Source: Tretioscincus oriximinensis
Lineage: Eukaryota > Chordata > Lepidosauria > Squamata > Gymnophthalmidae
NCBI GenBank assembly: GCA_022410635.1
Contig: JAJVDF010000419.1
Span: 147,719-211,718, forward strand
Reading direction: 5' to 3'
DNA length: 64,000 bases
A program made the position numbers and the translations under genes. The notes beneath the pieces are model-generated. The model was not told the DNA's origin, ran no database searches, and saw only the letters and a list, made by a program, of their open reading frames with translations. Below are positions 10,116 through 21,419 of the stretch, piece after piece; within the stretch, counting starts at the first letter, position 1, and each line of letters begins with the position of its first letter.

Positions 10116-10489
10116 TTTCCATAGGTTGACAGTTTCAAAAATGAGTTGGGCATCTGAAATTACCCACCACTTTTGCTCCCAAATGGAAAGCAAAGTCTAA
10201 ACTGCTTTCCAAACCCTGCAATTTGTCAAACTAACACCACCATGAGACTCACCAGAGCAGGCCTCAGAAAATCACCTGTCCTGTTTAAAGGCTGCAGTGT
10301 TTTCTCTCATGTGCAGGTTGAAAAACGAATATATTTCTATATTTAACAGTTTTACCGTTGGCATCCACTCCGGGGCCTTTGTGTGAAGGGTGGGTGATCA
10401 ATTCTTCAATAAAAAAATTAAAACTATTTACTTTGTTTCTGAACTGCATTCCCAACAAAATTTGCTCACGGCATCTACAAATTCCAATC

Positions 10490-10735
10490 CACTGATGCCT
10501 CCATCACCGAATAGAGCTGGGAGTTTTCCGGTGGGAAAAAATTGTGACGTCATTTTCGGGGTGGCATCGAAAGTCCCCGGGCTGCCCTTTTCAGAAGCAG
10601 TGGCCGGAAATGACATCACAATGATGTCACTTCTGGCCCTCCCTTATGATACATTGCTATGCGAGAATTCATACTTCATATAAGAGTGAACAATCCGACA
10701 AACTGTATGAGATTCTTGTATGACCCCCAGCATTG
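10490..10735. repeat. Unnamed TGACATCA-rich repeat, copy 1
   Basis: This shares blocks with 27640-27800 and 34600-34870: GGAAGTGACATCA-like palindromes, a GAAGCAG/GGCAGCC block, and a terminal GATTCTTGTATG..CCCAGCA block. It contains a perfect TGACGTCA at 10545-10552. Confidence 0.55.
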
Positions 10736-11085
10736 ACTCCCTTTAGTAGTGTAGTGGGGACCAGTGTCTCTTTACATTGCAACACACTGTTTATTGTACA
10801 TGTCCTTCCCTTAGGAAGTCCTCATGCTCTTCTAACAGCATCTGCCTTACATTGCAATAGTCTCTCTATTTTACATTTCTTTCCACTAGAAGCCTAAATG
10901 GCTCTGTATTTGTTTCCTCAGCACTATATCCATTTATTTTTCTCTGACTGGGCAGGGCATAGCTTGCTATGTAATTTTGTTTCTATCAGCTGTTCACTCT
11001 CTTGGATTTGAAGAAGTAGACTTGTTTATAAAAGTTTGTGCTTTTTCTTATTAGTTGCTAAACATTTTAAGTGAATAGTCATGTA

Positions 11086-11235
11086 GGCTGACCAGATGAC
11101 CCCTTTTTNGGGGGGGTGCTGGTTTTGGGGTGCCTCCCGTTTTTTGTTGAAGAAAAAATTTTTTCCTCAGCAAAAAACGGGAGGTACCCAATAACCGGAT
11201 TTTCACCCCCCAAAAAAGGGGTCATTTCGTCAGCC
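11086..11235. mobile_element. TA-flanked MITE (short form)
   Basis: The 150-bp near-palindrome begins GGCTGACCAGATGACCCC and ends GGGGTCATTTCGTCAGCC, flanked by TA at 11084-11085 and 11236-11237. It is a clean foldback version of the 5960 element. Confidence 0.82.
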
Positions 11236-11237
11236 TA

Positions 11238-11660
11238 GGGTGGATAAGATGAACAGAGGAAATTTATTTTCTTTACCACACACCATTAGACAAGAGGGCA
11301 TTCCTTGAAGCTGATAGGCAAAAGCGTTAGAACAGACCAGGAAAAGTATTTTTTCACTCAGAGGGTCATTGGTCTATGGAATTTATTTCCAGAAGAGCTG
11401 GTGGTAGATAGCAGGTGGATAGCTTTAAGACAGGATTAGACAAGTTCAAGGATGCCAAGGGTATAAACAGCTACTAGGATGGAATCCTTGATGCTGCCTC
11501 CAAGCAACAGGCAAAATTCCTGAAGTGTCATTTGGGAGTCAACAACAAGTGAGGCTTTTGCCTTCTTCTGCTTGAGGTGTAACTGGTGGGCCACTGTGAG
11601 GGGATGCTGGGCTGGATGGTCTCTGGCCCTATTCAGCAGGGCTCCATACTAATGTGGCAA
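11238..11660 (+). mobile_element. CR1 LINE C-terminal and 3' region
   Basis: It reads through GGTGGATAAGATGAACAG, TTTTTTCACTCAGAGGGTC and GGTATAAACAGCTACTAGG to GCAGGGCTCCATACTAATG. It directly follows the MITE. Confidence 0.85.
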
Positions 11661-11664
11661 CTAT

Positions 11665-11995
11665 TTTGAATTCAAACAAATAAATGAAAGTACATTACCG
11701 TACAGCAGTAGGAAACAATTTATTCTTCAGTTACAACAAAGAAACTACAAATATACAAATACATATCAAAGAAAGAAACAAGGAGGCAGCCGTGAAAACA
11801 TAGAATTCTTCATCGATTTGTGAGCAGGTCTTGCACAGGGGTCAGGCTAATCTTTTCTGCAATTTAAAATATGTGCAGCCAAAATGAAGGAGGCGCTGCG
11901 GAGACTGGAAATTGATTTACTACTCTAGGTAGGAAACCCAGGAAATGCCACAGGCAGATGAAGAACAAGAATCCTTTTGAAGTTATTTTCATTTA
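11665..11995. other. No clear feature
   Basis: This AT-rich stretch has no identified repeat or exon. Confidence 0.45.
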
Positions 11996-12085
11996 AGAAC
12001 ATAAGAACATAAGAAGAGCCATACTGGATCAGGCCACAGCCCATCAAGTCCAGCCTTCTGTGTCACACAGAGGCCCACCAGATGA
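11996..12085 (-). mobile_element. CR1 LINE terminal fragment
   Basis: It starts TTAAGAACATAAGAACATAAG and keeps only about 80 bp of the CR1 3' end, through CACACAGAGGCCCACC. Confidence 0.8.
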
Positions 12086-12440
12086 TTTATTTACAGTATT
12101 TGTACCTCAGCACTTCATATGGAGGTTTTAGAGTAGGACACAACATTTGATAAAAACAAAGACCAAAACATAATTAAATTTTTATCCTGCCATATTGGTG
12201 TTGTGTGAAACGTTCCACTTTATTCTTCAGGAGATGAGTTCTATTTCTGATCCTTTTGTTTTTATATTTTACTAGTGGACGATCACATTCTGAGGCAATA
12301 GAACGGGCTCTCTCGCTTCCCACTCTCCTCCCACTGCTTCCGCCCTCCTTTTCTTACCTTGTCCACTGCACACGCTGGGAAATGGCTTCGCATCTGGGAC
12401 GGCAGTGGGCCAGTGGCTGCAGGCAGAGTGCGNTGCTGAG

Positions 12441-12925
12441 TGTGATATATAACGCTAGAGATCTTGAATGTACTTCCAGGCCTGGACCGGAAGACCTGCC
12501 TTCAAAATGACTACACACCCATTCGCCCCCTAAGTGGAAGTGCCCAAGGGAGCTGCTAAAAAGAGCAAGGCACTGGTGCGCATGTGCTCCTCATGGGCAC
12601 CGCCATTTTAGAGGTGAAGATTTTGCCTTCTTCTGTTTCAGACTGCCCAGGTGCAATTGGTGGGCCACTGTGTGAGACAAAATACTGGACTAGATGGGCT
12701 CTGGCCCCGTGCAGCAGGGCTCCTCTTGTGTATGAGATCACAATGGTCCTTCTAGCCCTGGAGTGGAGGTTCAAACTCTGAAATGGCCGCATTCATGAGA
12801 AACACATGTGTAACAGAGCCCTGGTCTTTTCAGCGGCACCTTTATGCGCTGCCATTTTGGAGGCAGGGCTTCCGGTCCAGGGCCAGAAGTACGATCGAGA
12901 TCTCAGCTTTATATGTTATGGTTAT
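12441..12925. mobile_element. Foldback element broken by CR1 tail
   Basis: Arms 12441-12510 and 12853-12925 are inverted copies: AGATCTTGAATGTACTTCC, CTGGACCGGAAGACCTGCC and TCAAAATG on the left match CATTTTGGAGGCAGGGCTTCC, GGTCCAGGGCC and AGTACGATCGAGATCTC on the right. A truncated CR1 end (about 12600-12735, + strand) lies between. Confidence 0.7.
12605..12735 (+). mobile_element. CR1 LINE terminal fragment
   Basis: TTTTGCCTTCTTCTG, ACTGCCCAGGTGCAATTGG and GACTAGATGGGCTCTGG mark the CR1 3' end. It is nested in the foldback element. Confidence 0.8.
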
Positions 12926-13368
12926 GTTATGCTGTCTTGCATCGCATTGCCCTACATTATATATATAAATACAAAGTAACGCAATGCAAGATGTGTTGTG
13001 TTGNGGTAGGCTAAACCTAGCTCTTTGCCATTCCTAGGCTCAGTCACCACCTTCCCTCTTCTTTTGCAGGAACTATTGGCTTATAATACCATTTGGCTTG
13101 GTATGACTGTGTGAATTAGTCAGATCAATTCCCTCTGAGTCCTTTTCAGTGTTGCATTTCTTTNTGGATTCATCTAGGCTGCCTTTCAATTTTAGTGCTC
13201 CCAGGGGCCTTCCAGCTAATTATTAAAACAGCCAGAAAAAGCCATAAGAAAGCCGAAAGTTTCAAAACAACAAATCAAAATATATTTCACTAAGAAAGAG
13301 CAGATCAGTAATAACTTGCAGGTGGCAGAGAGACGTATGATTAAAAACCTCTGAAGGAGCCAAATAAT

Positions 13369-13460
13369 AAGAACATAAGAACATAAGACACCTGGACAGT
13401 CTGGAACAGAAGAAGGCAAAATATGCACCTGTTCTCAATGCCCTGAAAATGGCATTTCAG
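13369..13460 (-). mobile_element. CR1 LINE terminal fragment
   Basis: AATAAGAACATAAGAACATAAG is followed by the reverse CR1 3' end to GGCATTTCAGGAATAATT. Confidence 0.75.
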
Positions 13461-13634
13461 GAATAATTAATAAATAATGAATTTATTTAGATGGTGATTA
13501 ACCACAAAAGGCTTTGATGTTCTACACCAGTAGTTAGGCTGACCAGGTTTGATGAGAACGTGAACAAAACAAGATCTGAAATCCAACATCACATTGCAGC
13601 ATTAGGACTACAAATGGTCAAAGGGATGGCAAAG

Positions 13635-14100
13635 GGATAGAACCGTAGAGTTGGAAGGGACCTCCAGGACCATCGGGTTCAACCCCCTGCTCAATGNAGG
13701 ATTCATTAAACCATCCCAGACAGTTGGCCCAGCCTCTGTTTGAGAACTTCNNGCAACGGAAAATCCGCCACCTCCTGTGGNAACCTGTTCCACTGGTTTA
13801 TCACCCTTGCTGTCAGAAAGTTTCTTCTGATAAATCCACTCCCTTGCAGTTTCAGCCCATTGTTTCTAGTCCTTTCATGTGTCAGTGAGAACAATGCTGA
13901 TCCCTCTGCTCTGTGGCAGCCCTGCAGATATTTGTAGGCAGCTATCAAGTCTCCTCACAGTCTTCTCTTTTGCAGACTAAACATTCCTGGATCCTTTAAC
14001 TGCTCCACAGAGGACACGGTTTCCAGACCACACACCATCCTGGTAACTCTCTTTTGAACTTGTGCTTGAATATCTACTCACTTGCTGTTTCATCCCATTN
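13635..14100 (-). mobile_element. CR1 LINE, classical subfamily
   Basis: In reverse orientation: TAGAGTTGGAAGGGACCTCC, TTCAACCCCCTGCTCAAT, AAGTTTCTTCTGATAAATC and AGGTCTCCTC-like text. This is the subfamily ending in (ATTCTATG)n, distinct from the TATGTTCTTA subfamily. Confidence 0.85.
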
Positions 14101-14159
14101 TTTCTAGTCCTTCCATGTGCCAATGAGAACAAAGCTGATCCCTCTGCTCTGTGACAGCC

Positions 14160-14808
14160 AATCTTATACTGTGTTCAATTCTGGTCACCACATCTCAAGA
14201 GGGATATTTTGGAACTGGAGAAGGTGCAGAAAAGGGCAACAAAAATGATCAAGGGTCTGGAGCACCTCCCTTATGAAGCAAGGCTGCAACGTTTGGGCCT
14301 CTTCAGCCTTGAAAGGAGACGTTTGAGGGGTGATTTGATTGAAGTGTACAAAATCATGCATGGGATCGACAAGGTGAATAGAGAAAAAATGTTTTTTCTA
14401 TCACACAAGGACCAGAGGGCACTCCTTAAAACTGTTGGGTAGAAAAGTGAGAACAGACAAAGGAAAGTATTTTTTCAACCAGAGGGTCATCGGCCTGTGG
14501 AATTTACTTCCTGAAGAGGTAGTGGTAGCTAACAGCTTGGATAGTTTCAAGACAGGACTAGACAGGTTTATGGACACTAAGGGTATAAATGGATACTAGG
14601 ATAGTTGTCTGGATGTCGCCTCCCGGATGGAGCAACAGGCAGGACTCTTGAAATACCATTTGCAGGGAGTCACGAACAGGAGCATATTTTGCTTTCCTCT
14701 GTTCAGNCTGCCCAGGTGCATCTGGTGGGCCTCTGTGTGACACAGAATGCTGGACTTGATGGGCTGTGGCCTGATCCAGTATGGCTCTTCTTATGTTCTT
14801 ATGTTTTC
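14160..14808 (+). mobile_element. CR1 LINE, reverse-transcriptase C-terminus to 3' end
   Basis: It encodes the conserved CR1 tail [20 protein letters not shown] and [13 protein letters not shown] with interruptions, then the 3' UTR to TCTTATGTTCTTATG at 14795-14808. Confidence 0.9.
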
Positions 14809-14999
14809 CAATATTCCCATCCCTTATCACATTGTCATATCATGTGTATAAATAAACTTATTGTTGACTTCCATGCCAACATAATCCTGTTAAATTCGGG
14901 CAGAAATGAAATAGTTGTACTAGTGTTCTGTACCACTTGCATAATATTTTTCTTCTTTTCTCTTTCATTCTATTCTTCTTTTCATTTCTAATTCTCATT

Positions 15000-15150
15000 A
15001 TTTATCCCTATAGATCTTCAGCCTTCGGCTGAAAAAACTGCTCTCCCTTTCCTGCCCCCAATTACTGTTGTTTTAATATGTTAATTTTGTGTTCCTGTGT
15101 TATTGTTAACCCCTCTGAGACNTTTGGGTAAACAAATAAAATAAGCATCA
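15000..15150 (+). mobile_element. L2 LINE 3' end
   Basis: CTTCGGCTGAAAAAACTGCTC, TTGTTTTAATATGTTAATTTTG and CCTCTGAGACNTTTGGGTA lead to an AT tail, the L2 3' signature. Confidence 0.75.
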
Positions 15151-15432
15151 ATTTTCCATTTCATTAGAAGAAAACATACCATGATTCAGTGGCAGCTGGC
15201 CTGTCAGTTCGTGGGATCCGGCAAACACTCAGAGATTAAAATCCATCATAAAGTCTCCATAGAAAACAATGGAAAACCATTGGCCGATCATAGGCCTTCT
15301 TAGAGGAGCTGCCAACAAATCAAAAATCTCCAGGCAGCTTTTTTTATTGATGAATGGGATCGTCGATCCCTGAACCAATGAGAGGGCTGCCTGGGAGGGG
15401 CTACGAGACTGGCTTAAATGTGCCTCCAGTTC

Positions 15433-15496
15433 CTTTCCTAACATCGCTGAGGCTGGATTAAGGCAGCTTTCTCCAGCCTTGGTGATGTTAGGAAAG
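15433..15496. repeat. 64-bp stem-loop
   Basis: Arms 15433-15456 and 15473-15496 are inverted copies matching at 21 of 24 positions (CTTTCCTAACATC against GATGTTAGGAAAG). No larger element could be delimited. Confidence 0.6.
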
Positions 15497-15609
15497 CACT
15501 AGTCATGCGCCCCCCCCCCCCCACTCCCAAATCTCAAAGTGCACCAGACGCCACTGCCATGCATGTACTTTCAGCTAGTTGAAACTTAGCTGAATCATTC
15601 ATTAAACCA

Positions 15610-15745
15610 ATTTAAGGAAGTCAAGAACTGGTGTGTATTTTGCCTTCTTCTGTTCAGACTTCCCAGGTGCAATTGGTGGGCGTCTGCGTGAGACAGAAGG
15701 CTGGCCTAGATGGCCTCCAGCCCCATTCAGCACAGCTCCTTTTGT
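15610..15745 (+). mobile_element. CR1 LINE terminal fragment
   Basis: TTTTGCCTTCTTCTGTTCAG, CCAGGTGCAATTGGTGGGC and CCATTCAGCACAGCTCC mark it. Confidence 0.75.
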
Positions 15746-15909
15746 GTCCTTGTGTTCATACCTGCCAATAAACAGAGGAATAGGTAGATTAACTCTTCTT
15801 GTCCAAAGGTCAAGATAAGGAATCTAAAAAGCATTTGCCCAACCCAACATTTCATTTAAATATGACACTTTTATAACGTTAACTGTGAAGTTGTTGCTGC
15901 TGTCCAAAT

Positions 15910-15980
15910 TCATGGGATTCATGGGGTTGGACCCGATGACCCTGGAGATCCNTTCCAACTCTATGATTCTGCGATCTTCA
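15910..15980 (+). mobile_element. CR1 terminal fragment, classical subfamily
   Basis: GGGGTTGGACCCGATGACCC, TTCCAACTCTATGATTCTG form the canonical CR1 end. Confidence 0.85.
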
Positions 15981-16375
15981 GGGGACAGGTGGGGGAATGC
16001 TTTTTCTAAGGGCTGCCTGATATGATAAGCATTAGTTATATCTTCATAGTTGCTGCATGACTTGAATCAGTAACCACAACAAACATTGTACTCTTCAGCA
16101 GACGTCTCAGAACCTTTGCTCAGTGGCTTCTTCTTGAAATCTGATATAAATCCTTTGACACAAAATGTTTCAATTTGGTTTGGTTGTTTGGGATAAACAG
16201 AAGCTACGGTGTGCAACATGTGCATCAGGACCCCATTGGCTAATTTCCACTGGCCACATTCCATCCACAACTGGAGACTGGGCAGAGATAAAGCATTCCA
16301 ACTCTCCAAAAGTTCTGCGATCTGGATGGTGCTTCTGGATTTGTCTCTGCTAGTTGAGGCGCATGTGACAGTGAC

Positions 16376-16478
16376 AGCCAGGAGTGCCTACCTCCATAGA
16401 ATGTAAGCCTTCAGGTGAAAGACAATTTGTAAGCCACTTTGAGTTCCTTAGGTGAGAAAAGTGAGGTATAAAAATCTT
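16376..16478 (+). mobile_element. SINE B 3' half
   Basis: AGAATGTAAGCCTTCAGG, GTAAGCCACTTTGAGTTCC and GGTGAGAAAAGTGAGGTAT lead straight into the TTC repeat, which is the expanded SINE tail. Confidence 0.75.
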
Positions 16479-16611
16479 CTTCTTCTTCTTCTTCTTCTTC
16501 TTCTTCTTCTTCTTCTTCTTCTTCTTCTTCTTCTTCTTCTTCTTCTTCTTCTTCTTCTTCTTCTTCTTCTTCTTCTTCTTCTTCTTCATCATCATCATCA
16601 TCATCATCATC
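16475..16611 (+). repeat. (TTC)n then (ATC)n microsatellite
   Basis: An uninterrupted TTC tract of about 113 bp (16475-16587) is followed by eight ATC units. It grew from the pyrimidine tail of SINE B. Confidence 0.97.
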
Positions 16612-16619
16612 CCTTGCAG

Positions 16620-16980
16620 GTTCACCAGCTTGGACATCCCTACAGTGATCCAACTCTGGTAATCTCCAGACTTGACTACTGTAATGCACTCTATAAGGGG
16701 CTGCCTTTGAAAATGGCCCGAAAGCTGGAACCAGTGGAGAATGCAGCAGCCCAACTGCTGACCGGAGTCATTGGCTGGATGCACATTACACATTAAAGAT
16801 TTGCACTGCCTGCATAATTGTTACCGAGCCCAATTCAATTTGGTATTAGTCTTAAGTGGCTTGGGTCCTGGCTGTCTGAAGGAATGTATTCTGCCATATA
16901 GACCTGTCTCTGCACTAATATCTCCAAGGGAAGGCCTTCTAGTAGTTCCTCCTCTTGCAGAGATGCAGCGAGTAGGGGCA
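16620..16980 (+). mobile_element. L2 LINE ORF2 C-terminal remnant
   Basis: The translated blocks SRLDYCNALYKGLPLKMARK and NAAAQLLTGV are the L2 C-terminus. It is interrupted by a CR1 tail and resumes at about 17215. Confidence 0.82.
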
Positions 16981-17215
16981 TGAGAACATAAGAGGAGCTC
17001 TGCTGAATGGGGCAAGAGCCCACCTAGTCCAGCATTCTGTCTCACACTGTGGCCCACCAGTTGCACCTGGGCAGCCTGAAGCAGAAGAAGGCAATTCCTG
17101 GAATACCATTTTTAGGATGTCGAGAACAGGTTATGTCCTTCACTTTCTACAAATGNTATTTCAGGAATATTGCCTGTTGCTCCATCCCGGAGGCAGCATC
17201 AAGGGAGACAGTTAC
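16981..17215 (-). mobile_element. CR1 LINE tail nested in L2
   Basis: GAGAACATAAGAGGAGCTC through GTTGCTCCATCCCGGAGGC, reverse orientation, splitting the L2. Confidence 0.85.
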
Positions 17216-17520
17216 TCCACNCCAGGGTATTCTCTGTGGTGGCTCCCACACTCGGGAATCGCCTCCTTATAGAGGTTCACCATGCATCTACACAGTTAGC
17301 CTTTGGCTCCTGGTAAAAACATCTCTTAGCCCCACTTTAGACTCTTAGCTGCCTCTGCGTTCTGTCCTTCCAGGGAGGGAGGGTATGGATCTATTTTAAC
17401 GTTTTATGAATGTGTGTTTTGTTTTAATTATTATTGTTCTTGATCTGTTGTTACTTGCCCTGGGACCAATGGTGAAGGGTGGGATATAAATAATTCTAAA
17501 TTAATTAATTAAATAATTAA
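17216..17520 (+). mobile_element. L2 LINE 3' UTR
   Basis: TCTCTGTGGTGGCTCCCACA, TTCTGTCCTTCCAGGGAGGG, CCCTGGGACCAATGGTGAAG and GGGATATAAATAATTC are followed by an AATTAATT tail. Confidence 0.8.
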
Positions 17521-17971
17521 TGAGTACATCTGTTCAGGAATGGCCCAGGGTGGAGGCTGCTGATAGAACAGGCCGTTGCTGAGTTCTCATCTGTGCCCTA
17601 TCCATTGCCTGCTCCACCCTACGCAGGCTCTGTGCCAAGACAATTAGACTTCATAATCCTCCGTCCCAGGAGCTTTGGAGCATGAGAACAGCCTGTCATT
17701 AAACTTCACAAACAGGCGACAGGCGGCTAAAGATCTTTGTATCTAACCTCCAGTGGCCTGGCTGTTTGTGACAGTTCTCCCTGTGTTCTTGTTAGAGGGG
17801 AAGGACATGGATCAGGTTGATGTTGTTATTACCTCCATGCTGAAACCCACGTTTTCCCCAGAACTATGCATGCCAGTGACAATCCCGGTATATGCTCAAA
17901 TATATCAAAAATATCAAAAATATGTCATGCAGACATTGTAGCAAACCCAATTCTGACACTGGTTTTCCATC

Positions 17972-18192
17972 AGAACCAGTCTGGTGTTAAGAGTGCCAGA
18001 CTCTTATCTGGAAGCCTTCTGGTTCAATTCTGCATTCCTCCATGAAGCCAGCTGGATGAAATTGGGCTAGTCAGTTTTTCAGAGCTCTCTCAGCCCCACC
18101 TACTTCACAAGGTATCTGTTGTGAAGAGAAGAAAAGCAGTCTATGGACGCCACTTCGATTTCCTCAAGGTTAGGGAAAATGGGGTATAAAAA
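17972..18192 (+). mobile_element. tRNA-headed SINE A
   Basis: ACCAGTCTGGTGTTAAGAG, CTGGTTCAATTCTGC (B box), TCCATGAAGCCAGCTGG, CTCTCAGCCCCACC and AATGGGGTATAAAAATCAAC lead into the pyrimidine tail. Confidence 0.8.
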
Positions 18193-18325
18193 TCAACTCT
18201 TCTTCTCCTTCCTTCTTCTTTCTTCTTCTTTTTCTTCTTTTTCTTCTTTCTTTTTCTTCTTTTTCTTCTTTTTCTTCTTCTACTACTACTCCTTCTTCTC
18301 CTCCTCGTTCCCCTTCTCTTCTCCC
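18192..18325 (+). repeat. Polypyrimidine SINE tail
   Basis: A TTC/TTTC/CTC-rich tract of about 130 bp follows SINE A, interrupted by TAC TAC TAC. Confidence 0.9.
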
Positions 18326-18850
18326 TCTTTACCTTACCTGTATTTTTATTCCGCTGCAAAAAGAAATGTTCATAAATTGGCCTTCAGTGATTTCACTCTG
18401 GTGCTTTCAATTCCTTCTCTCACATTTTCTAGACATATTTTAATCTGGGTTAAAGCAGAGGGTATATCACTCAAACCTCCCTGTGGAGGCTCCCAGCAGA
18501 CTTCACACAAGCTTCCTTCTGAAGGTATGTGAGGCACCAACATCTTTGAGTGCCTGGTTAAACTTCAGACCTGTGCAAGGATGCATTTCTGCAGCTTCAA
18601 GTGCATATGTAAATGGGAACAGCCACTTTGCCACCCAGGATATTGAGAACGAAGGGGAAGGCAAAGAGGCAGTTGGAGGCAGTGGTAGGATTCAGCCAGT
18701 TCACACCAGAAGCAGTAGCTAATTTTTTNAGTTGGACATATTGGTAGTTAAACCCACCCAGGCCTCACCTCCTGCCAGAAACGACATCATTATGGGCATG
18801 CCATCACTTAAAATGGCGTTCCTGAAAGCAGCAACCGGAAATGATATCTC

Positions 18851-19513
18851 TTTTTTTTTTAATTTTTATTGAAACTTTTCCACAGAAATATACAGAGAAA
18901 ACATGGACATACAAAAACACAATCACTTAACATCACAACATAAACAGCCCTTCCCTCCCCCCCATGAAGAGAAGTCTTAGTTGGAATAGTCTTGGTTATA
19001 GTAATAGCCTTGTATCCAGTAACATTAAAGGAGCTAGCAGCACTTTGAGACTAACTTGAGAAAAGTGGTTGGCATAAGCTTTCGTAGACAGGTCTACTTC
19101 TTCAGATGCTGTAACATTGTGACAGTATAAGACAGAACACCACAGTTTTGATTCCCAACACTATATGTAATCAATTTTCTCCATCTCGTCTCCCAGCTCT
19201 CCTTTGGGATTTGTCCCAATAGTCTTAGACTTTTTTCTCTGATGACGTCGAATAATAGGAATTCGGCTAGATATTCGTACCACGCCTGTAGAATCCAGTG
19301 TTCTTTTGTCTTCCATCTTCTGGCAATCACAATTTGAGCAGCCCAGATTGCGTGCTCTATAATTACATTATCGTGCCTAGAAGTAGTAAGCTGTGTCGTG
19401 ATTNCCATTATACTGAGTTTTACCNTTCTTGCAATAGTAAGTCCTACGATGTTTCTTAATTCCCTTAATATTGAGCTCCAAAAATCTTGTATTTCAATGC
19501 AATTATAGATCAT
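18851..19513 (-). mobile_element. L1 LINE ORF2 C-terminus and 3' end
   Basis: The minus-strand frame at 19513-19110 carries L1 ORF2 end motifs (FWSSILRELRNIVGL, IWAAQIVIARRWK, HWILQAWYEYLAEFLL). The 3' end with poly(T) on the + strand is at 18851. The frame is interrupted by the insertion at 19027-19110. Confidence 0.82.
19027..19110 (-). mobile_element. 84-bp mini Penelope-like unit
   Basis: Flanked by a perfect 8-bp target duplication GTAACATT (19019-19026 and 19111-19118) inside the L1. On the minus strand it starts AGCATCTGAAGAAGTAGACC, contains the hairpin and GAAAGCTTATG, and ends TGCTAGCTCCTTT. This is the smallest complete insertion of the family here. Confidence 0.82.
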
Positions 19514-19569
19514 CTCTTAATGTGTCGCCATAATTTAAGATGGTGTTCCTGAAAGGGAACCAGTTGTTA

Positions 19570-20615
19570 ATTATTTGAATTCTACCTCAGAGTAGGAATG
19601 GATTCACATGCAGCCTTGTCCTGGGCTGTCCCTTGGAATAGGAGCCTGCCAACCACATGCTAGTGTAGACTATGGCAGGCCCCNAATGTGGATGGCCAAG
19701 CTCTGTCCCGTGTTGTGACCCAGAATAAGGCTCCGTCTGTACTTGAATTATTCTGACTTCTCCGTCCAAGGACTTTGTTTGATTTTAATCTGAATTCTTG
19801 TTCAAGGGCTCTGATCACTTTGTTTTGTTGCTGCACATAAGTTTTCCTCTAATTATTAACACGAGTGGCAGTGACGCATTTTACATAAGTAAATAATAAC
19901 AATGATTTTCAAATTGAAGAAAAGGCTCAGTGGTTTAGTTGAGTTTTCCAATGAAACGGGTAACATTGGACAGAACGTAGAACACGCCTGCATCTGATAA
20001 TGCAAAGCAGTCATAGCTCTTGGGTAATCGCAACCTGAAACACATCAACAGTTTTGCAAAATAAAAGAAATTTGTATGATTGACTCAGTTTTTAGGGTTC
20101 ATACATTGGCTAATGGTTTGGTTCTTGCATGTCTTAATTCGGCTGCTGCTTTAAAGCCCATTTGAGGGAAAATAACAAAATAAGGCCCCAGGTCCCCTCC
20201 ACTCATTGTCTTCTGGTTTCCTGATAACCCCATTAATGATCTCACAAGGAATGATCTCATCTCCATGGTTACAGCGAAGGGATTTTTTCCCAGGTGCATT
20301 GCGAACACTACTGGGTGCTTTGGGAAAACTCCATTGTCACGTGGGACGGAGTAATCGTGATCCAAATGGAAAACAGAGTGGCCACGTGGACGCCTGACAT
20401 CTGAAGTAAATGCTGAGAAACGCAATTTGCATTTGATCAATCCTGACTTTGGTTCCTGTGCAGCAAAACCCTTTCCGGCAGAACATCCTTTGCAAATCGG
20501 GACATGTTTTTAGCTTGGAGTGGACAGGACTGGGGTAGAAACATTTCGCTGACCAAAGGCAAGTGGTGGGAAGTCCTAAGAGGGGAACCCCTGGCAATGC
20601 TCAGCCAGCACCACA
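19570..20615. other. No recognised gene
   Basis: A 113-codon minus frame (20099-20440) and a cysteine-containing overlapping frame (20337-20597) occur, but neither resembles a known family nor has splice context. The sequence has no identified repeat. Confidence 0.45.
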
Positions 20616-20617
20616 GG

Positions 20618-20975
20618 GTCATAAGAACGTAAGAGGAGCCCTACTGAATGGGGCCTGAGCCCATCTACTCCAGCTTTCTCTCACACACAGTGGTCCACCA
20701 ATTGCCCCTGGACCATCCTAAGCAGAAAAAGGCAAAACCCACCACCTGTTCTCGACTCCCTGCAAATGGTATTTCAGGAATCTTGCCTGTTTCCCCATCC
20801 TAATAGCCAATGGTACACCTGTCCTCCATGAATTTATCTAATCCTATCCTGAAGCTATTTAGGCTGCTGGTTGCCACCACCTTTTCTGGAAGTGAATTCC
20901 ATAGGCCAATGATCCTCTGGGTAAAAAAAACACTTTCCATTGCACGTCCCAGGTCTTCTGCCCATCAGCTTCAAG
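20618..20975 (-). mobile_element. CR1 LINE 3' end
   Basis: CATAAGAACGTAAGAGGAGCC, CTGCAAATGGTATTTCAGG, CACCTTTTCTGGAAGTGAATT and CCCATCAGCTTCAAGGAGTG, reverse orientation. Confidence 0.85.
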
Positions 20976-21419
20976 GAGTGCCCTATCCAATGAAAGGATT
21001 GGGGCTGGAGAGTTGNCAGGGGGTGGGGGGTCACCTGGGTTCCATCAAGCCCAGAGCATCCCCAAGCACCAACCACCCGCGGTGGCAACANAGATTGCAG
21101 CAATTGCCTCCCAATGCGGCTACCACTTTGACCACAGTTTGAATTACCTGCCGCTGCTACTGTCCAAAGCAGTAGCTGCAGTAGGAGACCACTGCAATCT
21201 CCTTCGACNCTGGCGTAGCTGATATTTGAGGCTTTGCAAAAACCAGAGGTATGAGAGGAGCCCTCATGCTCCAAGTGGCTGGCTAGGCCTGAGACCATCC
21301 TGCCAAAAGTCTATGGAGTCTCCCATTCCTTGGGCAGATTCCAGGAGATGAGGCAGCAAGGCGAAAAGCATGACAGCATGGTCCCGATCCCAGGCATCCA
21401 CTCGGAGGGTCCTTAAACT

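Noticed and set aside
16350..16796. Long frames coding for poly-lysine, poly-glutamate or poly-leucine on both strands
   Set aside because: They are readings of the TTC microsatellite and its SINE and L2 neighbours, not genes.
20099..20597. Overlapping minus frames, one cysteine-containing
   Set aside because: No signal peptide, no LU spacing, no splice sites, no family match. Not accepted as a second Ly6-type gene.
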